Positions 1-8,047 of a stretch of 64,000 bases of DNA are shown piece by piece; within the stretch, counting starts at the first letter, position 1; every line of letters starts with the position of its first letter. A program made the position numbers and the translations under genes. The notes under the pieces were generated by a model that saw only the letters and a list, made by a program, of their open reading frames with translations, made no database searches and was not told the origin of the DNA. The DNA is from Sungkyunkwania multivorans (GTDB lineage Bacteria; Bacteroidota; Bacteroidia; Flavobacteriales; Flavobacteriaceae): NCBI RefSeq assembly GCF_042675645.1, contig NZ_JBHTJH010000001.1:1-64000 (forward strand), given 5' to 3'.

Positions 1-109
1 TGGCCTGTCACTTTTCTGAAAATTCCAGCGGAATTTTCACAGGTTCGCGATTGTTTGCTAAATTGGGTGCCAAACAACGCAACGGATCATACACCCGGCC
101 GTTGTAGCC
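1..109 (+). repeat. attC-like cassette boundary, left part cut by window edge
   Basis: Right-hand part of a long attC-like recombination site. It ends with the L' arm (CATACAC), the six-base spacer CCGGCC and the R' box GTTGTAGCC at 101-109. The inner part closely resembles the inner parts of the sites at 8544-8685 and 9490-9626, including a TTTGCTAAATT stretch and a TGAAAATTCC/GGAATTTTCA hairpin. The R' box is the exact reverse complement of GGCTACAAC at 797-805, which marks the end of the first complete cassette. The left arm lies outside the window. Confidence 0.7.
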
Positions 110-118
110 AATTAAATA

Positions 119-469
119 ATGAAGGATTACAGATTAACAATTATAACTGAAAACCAAAAATCTCTAGAAAAGGCAAATATGCTTGGTAGTTTAATTTGTA
201 ACACTTTGAATACAAGGGAAACGTTTGAAGCTACAAAATATGACAAGTTCGAAAACTCATACAAGATTGAGTTTTCAGGACAAATAAAAAATTTGGAGAA
301 TTCAATAAGCGAATCAATTGAATTAACCGATAGAATTGTCAATTCTTGGTCGGTAGAATTTAAAAGAAAAGAAAATGAAATTGCCCTTTTATTCACTAAA
401 ACTGAATTCTCTAATTTTAGAAAACAAGAGTTCAATGTAATAGTGTGGGCAAATTTTGAAATGGATTAG
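119..469 (+). CDS. Hypothetical protein, first gene of cassette 1
   Basis: A 116-residue protein that I do not recognise. It has no signal peptide and no membrane segment; charged helices are likely and the C-terminus ends in an aromatic stretch (VIVWANFEMD). The start ATG lies only ten bases after the R' box of the preceding attC-like site, so the cassette leaves no room for a private promoter and transcription must come from upstream. Two bases separate its stop from the next ATG, so the two genes are probably cotranslated. Small paired cassette proteins of this kind could be a toxin/immunity or immunity-type set, but no motif proves it. Confidence 0.6.
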   Translation: MKDYRLTIITENQKSLEKANMLGSLICNTLNTRETFEATKYDKFENSYKIEFSGQIKNLENSISESIELTDRIVNSWSVEFKRKENEIALLFTKTEFSNFRKQEFNVIVWANFEMD

Positions 470-471
470 AA

Positions 472-792
472 ATGGATTTTAAGTTGTGGCTGGAATTTGA
501 AGAAGTTGATCCTAATAATTGGGATGTAGAAAACGAATTTGCTAACATTCATGTTAACCTTGATGATGGCAGGCATTATGGAATAAACATTTGGACTTTC
601 AAATTCTTGGAGACTTCAATCAAAAAGGACGAAGAAAGCGGAGAGAATTTGAACGGGTTATATCAAACTCCCCCAGATTTGTTTGTAAAGGAACTCACTA
701 GAGATTGTATTGAAAAAACGATTGCTGACTTATTGCAAAAAGGAAATTTAGAAGATGTTCTGAACCCAACGGTATTTGATAATGAAAAGTAA
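472..792 (+). CDS. Hypothetical protein, second gene of cassette 1 (immunity-like appearance)
   Basis: A 106-residue acidic soluble protein that follows the preceding gene by two bases. The middle (WDVENEFANIHV, then DGRHYGINIWTFKFLE) resembles small immunity-type proteins that I have seen beside polymorphic toxins or alone in cassette arrays, but I cannot name the family. No toxin is visible next to it. Its stop codon lies five bases before the R'' box GGCTACAAC that closes cassette 1, so the coding region fills the cassette tightly. Confidence 0.6.
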   Translation: MDFKLWLEFEEVDPNNWDVENEFANIHVNLDDGRHYGINIWTFKFLETSIKKDEESGENLNGLYQTPPDLFVKELTRDCIEKTIADLLQKGNLEDVLNPTVFDNEK

Positions 793-796
793 AACT

Positions 797-854
797 GGCT
801 ACAACACTGTGTAAAAACGCATTAAAACGCATTTTACACCAGAACGTTGTACAC
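797..854 (+). repeat. attC-like site between cassettes 1 and 2
   Basis: A compact site with all parts visible: R'' GGCTACAAC (797-805), three-base spacer ACT, L'' GTGTAAAA (809-816), loop, L' TTTTACAC (832-839), six-base spacer CAGAAC, R' GTTGTACAC (846-854). R'' is the exact reverse complement of the R' at 101-109, the start of the same cassette. The R' here opens cassette 2, and its exact complement appears 5.7 kb later at 609-617 of the 6000 block (6609-6617). Confidence 0.75.
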
Positions 855-990
855 AAGCTCTGAAAAACCACCGCACAGTCAAGCACATTTCATTTTGCTC
901 GTGCCTCACAAAATAAAAAGAGCTTGCCTTTTCCCAACGATAACGGGTGAATTAAATATCCCGAAAATCTAAATAATCATCCCGTTTTTA

Positions 991-998
991 TATATTTG
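991..998 (+). promoter_or_regulatory. Bacteroidota -7 promoter element for the five-gene operon
   Basis: TATATTTG fits the Bacteroidota -7 consensus TAnnTTTG and lies 19 bases before the ATG of the HTH gene. A clear -33 TTTG at the usual spacing is not obvious. This is the only cassette in the array with about 160 bases of non-coding leader between its R' box and its first gene, so it probably carries its own promoter. Confidence 0.5.
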
Positions 999-1017
999 TT
1001 TCAAACATTTCTAAATA

Positions 1018-1236
1018 ATGACAGAAATAGGAAAGCTCTTAGATAAAAAATCAGTCAACAAGGCTGAAATATCAAGAAGAACAGGAATTAGTGCTTCTCG
1101 ACTAAGCGAATTAAGCCTGAAAAACTCTACTCGTTTAACAGCTGAAGAACTGTATTTAATTGCATTAGCCATCGACAGTGAGCCTGCCGATGTTTTAGAA
1201 GAAGTTTGCAAGCATCTCAAAATTGAAAATAAATAA
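1018..1236 (+). CDS. XRE-family HTH regulator of the cassette operon
   Basis: A 72-residue protein that is almost entirely one helix-turn-helix domain. Residues 14-40 (NKAEISRRTG, then SASRLSEL) form the XRE/Cro-type reading head, followed by helices that close the five-helix fold. It resembles the small controller proteins of restriction-modification systems, which delay nuclease expression until methylation is established. Its stop overlaps the next ATG (TAATG), so it is translationally coupled to the ATPase gene. Autoregulation from the promoter just upstream is a reasonable inference; no inverted-repeat operator was identified with certainty. Confidence 0.85.
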   Translation: MTEIGKLLDKKSVNKAEISRRTGISASRLSELSLKNSTRLTAEELYLIALAIDSEPADVLEEVCKHLKIENK

Positions 1237-3698
1237 TGGCAAAAGTACCATTTAAAGTATCTGCACGAACTGCAAAACTGATAGGATTAGAAAACTTTTC
1301 TAATGCCGAAGGTGCTATCATTGAGCTTATTAAAAACACATATGATGCTGACTCAGAAATTTGCGTTACAGTATTTGATTTACGTTACATTGAAATAGAA
1401 GAGGTATCAGAGGACGGCGAAACTGTAAAAAAATTAATTCCCGATTTAAAGAATAGCAGTATTTACATCATCGACAATGGAGTTGGAATGACTAAAGGTG
1501 TGATTTCCAATCAATGGATGACTATTGGTACAGATGAGAAATTATATTCCCATACATCAGAAGGAGGAAGAGTTAAAACAGGAGCTAAAGGTATTGGAAG
1601 GTTTGCATTAAACCGTTTAGGACTTTCTACGGAAATGCATACAATTTCAAAGACAAAAAAGGAAATTGGAAATTATTGGGAAGTTAATTGGAGTGATTTT
1701 GATGCCAAAGGAGCAGTTGTTTCTCAAGTAAATGCGGACTTAGAAGATGAACCCAATTTAAATCTAAAGTCTCTATTAGAGGAAAAATTTAAAGACAATA
1801 AAACAATAATTGATGTTATAAATGAAAAGTCTTTCGAAAATGGAACAATTATCAAAATCTCTAACTTAAATGATAATTGGGAATTTGAGCAACTTAAAAA
1901 GTTATATGACAATTTAGAAATTCTCTTACCGCCAAAAGAGCAGGCTGATTTTGAAATCTATTTTTTTAGTCTACCAAATCAGAACGAGTTTGGCAAAGTT
2001 AAAAGTGCTTACTATGATGATTTTGACTATAAAATAAAAGCCGAATATAAAGGAGATGAAAACAGAACTCTTATAGTTGAAATAACTAGAAATGAATTTG
2101 ATATTGATGTTATAGAAAATCGTTACAAGGAAGTATTTGATTTTGACCCAATGAAAAAATTCCCTTATCAACTGGAAGATTTCAAAAAAAGGCCAATAAT
2201 AATAAACACTAGCCTTAATGATATTTTTTCATCCGAAGTGGATGATAGTTTAATTTCTAAAATAGGCAAGTTCGGTTTCACCTTTTACTTTTTAAAAAAT
2301 ACTATATCTGATGATAAGCAAGATGGCGATATCAAAAAATATCCGTATAAACAGTTTAACAGTACCAATAGAAAAAACTGGCTAAAAAAATTTGGAGGTG
2401 TAAAAATTTTTAGAGATGATTTTAGAATTAGACCTTATGGTGAAAAAGGTGAAGATTGGCTAAAGCTTGGAGAACGACAGAGTCAAAGTCCTGGTGGTGC
2501 AGGTCAAAAACTAGGTGGTTACAGAATTAGACCTAACCAAATTGCAGGTACCGTAAATATTTCTAGAATTCATAATGACAGTTTTCAAGATAAATCAGGT
2601 CGAGAAGGAATTCGAGAAAATGATGTTTTTGATTTATTTAAAAATCTATTAATCGAAATAATCGGATTATTTGAAAATGACAGAAATGTCATAATGTATC
2701 ATTTATCTGAACTATATAAAAAACGTAACAAGGAAGAGGAAGAAAAAAGAAAAGCTCAGGAAGAGGCAGATAGAATAAATAAAGAAGAGGAAGAAAAGGA
2801 ACAAGCTGGAGAACCCACAGATGAAGAAGCAAAAAAAGATGAAGGTAGCGATACTGAATCTGGAGGAACAACAGAGACTGAAAAGTCCCTAGCAAAAGGT
2901 ATAAAAATTCTATCCCAAGAGATAGAAAATAAAGATGAAGAGATTCGATTACTTAGAACCTTTGCGAGCACTGGCCTGATAATATCATCTTTTGCACACG
3001 AAGTAAAGAGTCTTAGGTCTAGGTTAATTCCGCGTACCTCATTTCTACTTAGAGAGCTTAAAAATCACATAAATGAAAAAGATTTAAAAAGTCTGGACAA
3101 GGATGATAATCCTTTTTATATGATTAAGCTTATTCAAGAAGAAGACACAAAATTAAAGCATTGGTTAGAATACTCACTTAATTCAATTACAAGAGATAAA
3201 AGAGAGCGTAAAAACTTAAGCTTTGGGAGATATTTTGAAGGTTTTAAATCAAATTGGCAAAAGGCAATTGAGCAAAGAAATGCAACTATTGTTCTAAATG
3301 GTACTAACGAAGATTCATATACGATTAGAGCATTTGAAGTTGATATGGATTCCATTTTCAACAACCTTCTTTCTAACTCTCTTAATGCTTTAAAAGGTGT
3401 AAAAAGAGAGAAAAAACAAATTGAAATAAGTTGGAAAAGGATTGACGATAAAATTGAAATATTATTCTCTGATAACGGTAAGGGTCTAGATGCTCAATAC
3501 AAAGATAATCCAGAAGACATTTTTAAATTATTAGAGTCGTCAAAAACCAATAAAAAAGGAGAAAAAATAGGAACAGGACTTGGTTTATATATTGTTCAAT
3601 CGATTGTCGAGGAATATAATAATGCTTCAATTAGCATAATGAAAATCGAAGATGGTTTAACCTTAAAATTAGAATTCCAAGTTAGAAAAGATAATTAG
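1236..3698 (+). CDS. Dual-GHKL protein: MORC/Hsp90-like ATPase fused to histidine kinase
   Basis: An 820-residue cytosolic protein with two separate GHKL ATP-binding units. The first, near the N-terminus, has ELIKN (N34), DNGVGM (80-85) and GAKGIGRFA (116-124), like MutL/MORC/Hsp90 ATPases. A middle region of about 350 residues follows, then an E/K-rich coiled linker (about 495-560). The C-terminal part looks like a histidine kinase: H box FAHEVKSLR with H588, N box around N714, D box DNGKG at 746-750 and G box GTGLGLY at 779-785. No signal peptide or membrane segment is present. GHKL ATPases of the MutL/MORC type are known from restriction-modification neighbourhoods. The kinase part and the receiver gene one base downstream suggest a phosphorelay. 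The actual signal, substrate and phosphotransfer are inference. Confidence 0.85.
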   Translation: MAKVPFKVSARTAKLIGLENFSNAEGAIIELIKNTYDADSEICVTVFDLRYIEIEEVSEDGETVKKLIPDLKNSSIYIIDNGVGMTKGVISNQWMTIGTDEKLYSHTSEGGRVKTGAKGIGRFALNRLGLSTEMHTISKTKKEIGNYWEVNWSDFDAKGAVVSQVNADLEDEPNLNLKSLLEEKFKDNKTIIDVINEKSFENGTIIKISNLNDNWEFEQLKKLYDNLEILLPPKEQADFEIYFFSLPNQNEFGKVKSAYYDDFDYKIKAEYKGDENRTLIVEITRNEFDIDVIENRYKEVFDFDPMKKFPYQLEDFKKRPIIINTSLNDIFSSEVDDSLISKIGKFGFTFYFLKNTISDDKQDGDIKKYPYKQFNSTNRKNWLKKFGGVKIFRDDFRIRPYGEKGEDWLKLGERQSQSPGGAGQKLGGYRIRPNQIAGTVNISRIHNDSFQDKSGREGIRENDVFDLFKNLLIEIIGLFENDRNVIMYHLSELYKKRNKEEEEKRKAQEEADRINKEEEEKEQAGEPTDEEAKKDEGSDTESGGTTETEKSLAKGIKILSQEIENKDEEIRLLRTFASTGLIISSFAHEVKSLRSRLIPRTSFLLRELKNHINEKDLKSLDKDDNPFYMIKLIQEEDTKLKHWLEYSLNSITRDKRERKNLSFGRYFEGFKSNWQKAIEQRNATIVLNGTNEDSYTIRAFEVDMDSIFNNLLSNSLNALKGVKREKKQIEISWKRIDDKIEILFSDNGKGLDAQYKDNPEDIFKLLESSKTNKKGEKIGTGLGLYIVQSIVEEYNNASISIMKIEDGLTLKLEFQVRKDN

Positions 3699-3699
3699 T

Positions 3700-4344
3700 A
3701 TGAAATATAAATTAGTATATGTAGATGAAGATGATGGTTGGTTAAATACATTTTATCAAACATTCAAAGGCGATTTTGATATCTTGAGAATAAAAGCTGA
3801 TTCTACGACAACGTTAGATGGTATTGTCAATACAATTTTCGAAAACGAAGTTGATGGCTTAGTAACAGATTATTTACTTGACGAAACAGGTGAAGTTGAT
3901 TTTAATGGTAACAATATTGTTGATGCAGTAAGAAGTTATAAACCGTATTTCCCTGCAATAATGTTGACTTCGTACGAACCTCAAGCAATTAGTCAAACTG
4001 AAGATGTAAATATTATAAATGGTAAGGATATATTGGATGGAGAAAATAAGGAAAGACTAGAAATACTTCGAATTAAAATTAAATCCAATATTGATAGATA
4101 TTATTCACTTATTCAAAATACAGAATCTCGTATTGAAGAATTAGTAGAAAAAAGAAACAATAATGAATTAGAGCCATTCGAAGAAGAAGAGCTAACTAAA
4201 CTTTTTATTCTTTTTGATGAACTAGAACCAGAAGGAAAAGATATGCCAGCTAACCTAATTAAAGATGAGGCTATAACGAAATTAAACGAGTTTGTTTCGC
4301 AAACAAGAGAGATTCTTGATGAATTAAAAAAGACTAAGGAGTAA
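3700..4344 (+). CDS. Response-regulator receiver with helical C-terminal extension
   Basis: A 214-residue protein whose first 120 residues form a receiver domain. The acidic pocket D9/E10/D11, the phosphoacceptor D57 (VTDYLL), T90 (IMLTS) and K109 are all in place, so phosphorylation should be possible. Residues 120-214 are long charged helices (RIEELVEKR, EEEELTKLF) with no DNA-binding domain, which points to protein-protein signalling rather than transcription control. The gene begins one base after the dual-GHKL kinase stop and its own stop overlaps the HNH gene start (TAATG). The likely partner upstream is the kinase; the likely output is the nuclease or methylase. Confidence 0.8.
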   Translation: MKYKLVYVDEDDGWLNTFYQTFKGDFDILRIKADSTTTLDGIVNTIFENEVDGLVTDYLLDETGEVDFNGNNIVDAVRSYKPYFPAIMLTSYEPQAISQTEDVNIINGKDILDGENKERLEILRIKIKSNIDRYYSLIQNTESRIEELVEKRNNNELEPFEEEELTKLFILFDELEPEGKDMPANLIKDEAITKLNEFVSQTREILDELKKTKE

Positions 4345-4928
4345 TGAGTGAATTTCGTGCTAAAACGCCTAAAAGACGTAATATAACTACGACTGTCTCT
4401 AATTATCGTAAGCATAAGGATAATCTGAAAATAGATTATTTAGATAGATGTGGTTATTGTAATAGTATAGATACTTGGCGTTTTGTTTGGTTTGAAATTG
4501 ACCATTTTGTCCCTCAGAAATATTTAAAAACTATAAAGGACACAGATTACATAAATTTAGTTTATGCTTGTAGGTCTTGTAATAATTCTAAAAGAGCAAA
4601 ATGGCCAACAAAAGATGAGAAAAAGCACAATGAAAATGATGAAGGTTTCATAGACCCTTGTGATGATGAATATGCAAATCAATTTGACAGGACTGGTAAT
4701 GGAAGAATTCTTCCAACAACTAATATTGGACATTGGATGTATAAAGCTTTAAAACTATATAAACCACAACACGAAATAATCTGGTCTTTAGATGAATTAG
4801 ACAAATTAATACAAGAAATCGAGGACATTCTCAAAACTAAACCGAATAATCAATTAAAAGATAAACTTTTGGACTGCTACCGAGAATTTATGGCGTACTC
4901 TAAAAAGTTAAGCAATGAAGGACTCTAA
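4344..4928 (+). CDS. HNH endonuclease
   Basis: A 194-residue protein with a compact HNH nuclease core: CGYC (C36, C39), EIDHF (catalytic H54), the asparagine region INLVYAC (N71) and CRSCNNSK (C76, C79, N80). The two CxxC pairs should hold a structural zinc ion. The C-terminal half is helical and may contact DNA or the receiver protein. It is translationally coupled to the receiver gene and overlaps the methyltransferase by 14 bases. As the only nuclease in the operon it is the predicted cleavage subunit of the restriction or defence system. HNH proteins also occur in Septu-type systems, but there is no PtuA-type ATPase here. Confidence 0.85.
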   Translation: MSEFRAKTPKRRNITTTVSNYRKHKDNLKIDYLDRCGYCNSIDTWRFVWFEIDHFVPQKYLKTIKDTDYINLVYACRSCNNSKRAKWPTKDEKKHNENDEGFIDPCDDEYANQFDRTGNGRILPTTNIGHWMYKALKLYKPQHEIIWSLDELDKLIQEIEDILKTKPNNQLKDKLLDCYREFMAYSKKLSNEGL

Positions 4929-6504
4929 AAAACATACAGGTTCTTATTACACGCCTGCATATTTAGCAAGCTTTATTTCAAAAAGAGTATTGTCTTATTT
5001 TGAAGGGAGAAAGCGTGTTTCAATATTGGAGCCCAGTGTTGGCGATGGGGCTTTCGTGACTGAATTAGCGAAAGAGAGAAATGTTAATATCAATTTAACT
5101 GCATTAGATATTAACGGAATTGAATTGAAAACGGCTTCGGATAAATGGAATGGAAAATCTGCTTCATTTGAAGAAACGGATTTCTTAGAGTTTTCAACCA
5201 CTAAAAATTATTCAGCGATAGTTGGTAATCCGCCATATGTGAAAAAGAACATACTTACTTCAAAACAAATTCATCTTAGTAAAAAAATACATTCTGAAGA
5301 AGACTTGACGGAAGCATCAGTTAAAAATATTTGGACTACATTTTTAGTAAAATCTAACACATTACTTGCAAAAAATGGAGTCATAGCATTTGTCTTACCA
5401 TCAGAATTATTACAGGTTAAATTTGCAGAAGAAGTTAGAGAATATCTAAAAAATCAGTTCGAAAGAATAGAAATCTTTACATTCAACGATTTAATGTTCG
5501 AATGCAAAGGGCAAGATACAATAGTACTTTTCGCATATAAAAAATCGGAAAACAAAGGAGAATTTTTTACCAACATTACTTCAAAAGAATCATTAGAAAA
5601 TAATAGCTTCGTTTTAAGAAATAACCAACTATTGGTTTCTTCAAAGGTTAAATGGACACATCATTTTTTAACTACTGATGAACTAACATTTATTGACAAT
5701 CTAAAGGGAGAACTTAAAACGGTAAATGACTATTCAGATTCTAAGCCTGGAATAGTAACAGGTGCAAATAATTATTTCATAATTGATAGAGAAACTGAAG
5801 GCAAATTCAATTTATCACAATATACAAAGCCAATTATCCAAAAAGGCCTTTATGTAAATGGTAGTGTTGTATTTGATGAAAATGATTTTAAAGAGCTTGA
5901 AGAAAGTAATCGTCCGACAAGGCTTCTACAGCTTAACGATAATGACAAGATTTCAAAAAAACTATGCGAGTATTTAAAGATAGGTGAATTAGAGGAGATT
6001 CCAGACAGATATAAATGTCGAATCCGAAAAAATTGGTATGTAATTCCAAATATTTCAGAAAGACCAGATGCTTTCTTTTTTAAAAGAAGTCATTTATATC
6101 CAAAACTTTTAAAGAATAATTCAAATGCTTTTGTGACAGATTCTGCTTATAAAGTCAGTATGAAAAGTGGATTTGATTTGAACAGTTTCATTTATTCATT
6201 CTACAATACGCTAACCTTACTTCTTTCCGAATTAGATGGCAGATATTATGGTGGTGGAGTTTTAGAATTAATTCCAAGTGAATTTAAAAAGTTACCAATT
6301 CCATACTTTGAGATTGAGCAAAATCAGTTTGAAAAATTCACAGCTGATTATAAAAACAAGTCTAATATTGAGCAAATATTAAATCAAAATGACTTTAATA
6401 TACTTAACTCAGCTTTGGGAATGAACTATGATAATCTAAAAAAACTGACGGAAATAAGAAATAAATTAAAGAAGAAAAGATTACGTGAATATGCCAACAC
6501 TTAA
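4915..6504 (+). CDS. Eco57I/TaqI-type N6-adenine DNA methyltransferase
   Basis: A 529-residue gamma-class adenine methyltransferase. The order is motif X (TGSYYTP, residues 8-14), motif I for AdoMet binding (EPSVGDGAF, 39-47) and catalytic motif IV NPPY (105-108), followed by a long C-terminal half that should hold the target-recognition domain. There is no fused nuclease domain at the N-terminus, so it is not a full type IIG enzyme; cleavage would come from the separate HNH protein. It overlaps the HNH gene by 14 bases and is the last gene of the operon. The methyl mark probably protects host DNA; the recognition sequence is unknown. Confidence 0.9.
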   Translation: MKDSKKHTGSYYTPAYLASFISKRVLSYFEGRKRVSILEPSVGDGAFVTELAKERNVNINLTALDINGIELKTASDKWNGKSASFEETDFLEFSTTKNYSAIVGNPPYVKKNILTSKQIHLSKKIHSEEDLTEASVKNIWTTFLVKSNTLLAKNGVIAFVLPSELLQVKFAEEVREYLKNQFERIEIFTFNDLMFECKGQDTIVLFAYKKSENKGEFFTNITSKESLENNSFVLRNNQLLVSSKVKWTHHFLTTDELTFIDNLKGELKTVNDYSDSKPGIVTGANNYFIIDRETEGKFNLSQYTKPIIQKGLYVNGSVVFDENDFKELEESNRPTRLLQLNDNDKISKKLCEYLKIGELEEIPDRYKCRIRKNWYVIPNISERPDAFFFKRSHLYPKLLKNNSNAFVTDSAYKVSMKSGFDLNSFIYSFYNTLTLLLSELDGRYYGGGVLELIPSEFKKLPIPYFEIEQNQFEKFTADYKNKSNIEQILNQNDFNILNSALGMNYDNLKKLTEIRNKLKKKRLREYANT

Positions 6505-6608
6505 AGCCATACACATTTGCAATTCGCACCAACCAATGCTAAAGCCAAAAATTGCAAAAGAGTATGTCTTTGCCAATGCTGAATGCCAATCTGAACGGAA
6601 AAAAGCCA
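6505..6608 (+). other. Non-coding tail of cassette 2
   Basis: About 100 bases between the methyltransferase stop and the R'' box of the attC-like site. Short direct repeats are visible (CCAATGCT and AAAGCCA occur twice). I see no gene. Confidence 0.4.
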
Positions 6609-6743
6609 GTGTACAACAACGTATATAAAAAATAGCGGTTTAATCGCTTAATCGAAAGAAAATGAATAAATTAAAGGTCAGTGATAATTCGAAAAGTTAG
6701 TGTGAAAAAACCGCTACTTTTCATATACAAAACCGTTATGTGC
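6609..6743 (+). repeat. attC-like site between cassettes 2 and 3
   Basis: R'' GTGTACAAC (6609-6617) is the exact reverse complement of the R' at 846-854, so it closes cassette 2. Then come spacer AAC, a long L'' arm (GTATAT, TAGCGGTTT), a loop of about 60 bases, the L' arm (AAACCGCTA, CATATAC ending at 6728), the six-base spacer AAAACC and R' GTTATGTGC (6735-6743). The two arms pair imperfectly over about 20 bases. Confidence 0.75.
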
Positions 6744-6768
6744 AAGCTGAAAAAACTGACTGTAATCA

Positions 6769-7398
6769 ATGAAATTTAGATATGTATTTCTTGGAATCGT
6801 TTCATTCTTCTTGTTCAGTTGTGGACATTCGAAACGAAAATCTGATTTGATAGCAAATTATGAGGAGCATTCAACGGAAATAATGAACGTCAAAAACTAT
6901 TTTGAACAAATAGTGCCAGAAAATTTCAATGTCAGAATCCGTTATGAGTCTTCGGACGAAATAGATTTGATTGTATATGAACGACTCAATGATTCAACAG
7001 ACAAAGAATTGCTATTTCGAAAATGGAATATCGATATTGATAACTACATAGAAGAACCTCAAAGCGATTATGACAAAAAATATCACGGAAAGACAAACTC
7101 TTTCGAACTTACCAAAACTAAACTGAATTGGACGAATGAAACCATTGAAGAATTATACGATAAACTGGAAATCGCAGATTGTATAGGAATATCAAATTGG
7201 GAACCCGTCGAAATTGAATATGGGTATAACGGACTTGGAGTTTATTCTTATAAAATATTCAACGAAAAACTGAATGGAGAACTAATCGAAAAATATAATG
7301 ATGGTTGCAACGATATATATTACAAAGACAATATAGTCCTATCGTATGCTGGGGGTGCAATCGGAATGCAATGTTTTGAAGACTATAAGCGGAAATAA
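6769..7398 (+). CDS. Hypothetical lipoprotein, cassette 3
   Basis: A 209-residue exported lipoprotein that I do not recognise. The N-terminus is a type II signal peptide with the lipobox LFSC followed by GHSKRKS, so Cys18 should be lipidated; there is no further membrane segment. The mature part is rich in acidic and aromatic residues and holds at least one cysteine pair near the end (DGCND, MQCFED). The ATG lies 25 bases after the R' box and the stop lies six bases before the R'' box, so the gene fills its cassette and relies on outside transcription. Confidence 0.65.
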   Translation: MKFRYVFLGIVSFFLFSCGHSKRKSDLIANYEEHSTEIMNVKNYFEQIVPENFNVRIRYESSDEIDLIVYERLNDSTDKELLFRKWNIDIDNYIEEPQSDYDKKYHGKTNSFELTKTKLNWTNETIEELYDKLEIADCIGISNWEPVEIEYGYNGLGVYSYKIFNEKLNGELIEKYNDGCNDIYYKDNIVLSYAGGAIGMQCFEDYKRK

Positions 7399-7404
7399 AA
7401 GCCA

Positions 7405-7463
7405 GCACATAACAAGGTGTAAAAATGCATTGTGAACGCATTTTACACTAGACCGTTACAAGC
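7405..7463 (+). repeat. attC-like site between cassettes 3 and 4
   Basis: R'' GCACATAAC (7405-7413), spacer AAG, L'' GTGTAAAA (7417-7424), loop, L' TTTTACAC (7441-7448), spacer TAGACC, R' GTTACAAGC (7455-7463). R'' is the exact reverse complement of the R' at 6735-6743. The L arms are identical to those of the site at 797-854, while the R boxes differ, so the stem core is shared and the outer nine bases are cassette-specific. Confidence 0.8.
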
Positions 7464-7480
7464 AAGCCGAGAAAAACATT

Positions 7481-8047
7481 ATGGAAGGAACATTATTTCA
7501 CGAAATATTAGCTAAATCTAAAGCAGAAAAAGAAATTATTGGAATTTGGCAGTATGGAGATGACAACGGATTTTTATCTGGTTATGTTGTTGATTTCAAT
7601 GAGGATTTAGTTGTTTTTCAACACTTCACCAAATACGGAAAAACAGACGGAATTATTACTTTACAGGTTGCTGGAATACAGAGTATTGATGTTAAAGATG
7701 ATTATGCAAAAGCAATGGAATGTCTGATAGAATACTCTGCAATTTTGGAAAAAGAATCTGAATTTAAACCGCAACTGAACTCGACAGAAGAATGGCAGTC
7801 TGAATTAATAAATCAATTAGCGGAGAATAGCGAAACTCTCGTGAGTTTGGAAATTAATGGCGGATATTTTTCAGGATATATAAAAAAAGCAACTGAAACT
7901 GACTTCGAAATGAACTGTGTCGGTAAGATGGGCGAAGACGAAGGTAATGTTATCTATCGTATAGAGAATGTGACTGAATTTAGATTACACGATTGGGACG
8001 ATAGAAAGAAAGATTTACTATTCAAATGGAGAAAGGCCAGCTTGTAA
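7481..8047 (+). CDS. Hypothetical protein with two small-barrel repeats, cassette 4
   Basis: A 188-residue soluble protein built from two related halves. Residues 20-80 (IIGIWQYGD, FLSGYVVDF, LVVFQHF, VAGIQSIDV) and 119-180 (VSLEINGG, YFSGYIKKA, FEMNCVG, IENVTEFRL) follow the same strand order, ending in a D-rich helix (KDDYAKAM and DWDDRKKD). The pattern fits an Sm/SH3-like small barrel duplicated in tandem; no catalytic residues are visible. The name of the family is unknown to me. The stop codon TAA lies inside the R'' box at 8040-8048, so cassette closure and gene end share bases. Confidence 0.65.
   Translation: MEGTLFHEILAKSKAEKEIIGIWQYGDDNGFLSGYVVDFNEDLVVFQHFTKYGKTDGIITLQVAGIQSIDVKDDYAKAMECLIEYSAILEKESEFKPQLNSTEEWQSELINQLAENSETLVSLEINGGYFSGYIKKATETDFEMNCVGKMGEDEGNVIYRIENVTEFRLHDWDDRKKDLLFKWRKASL

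Noticed and set aside
4344..4928. Septu (PtuAB) HNH subunit
   Set aside because: The HNH core is similar in kind, but the operon has no PtuA-type ABC ATPase. The ATPase here is of the GHKL class.
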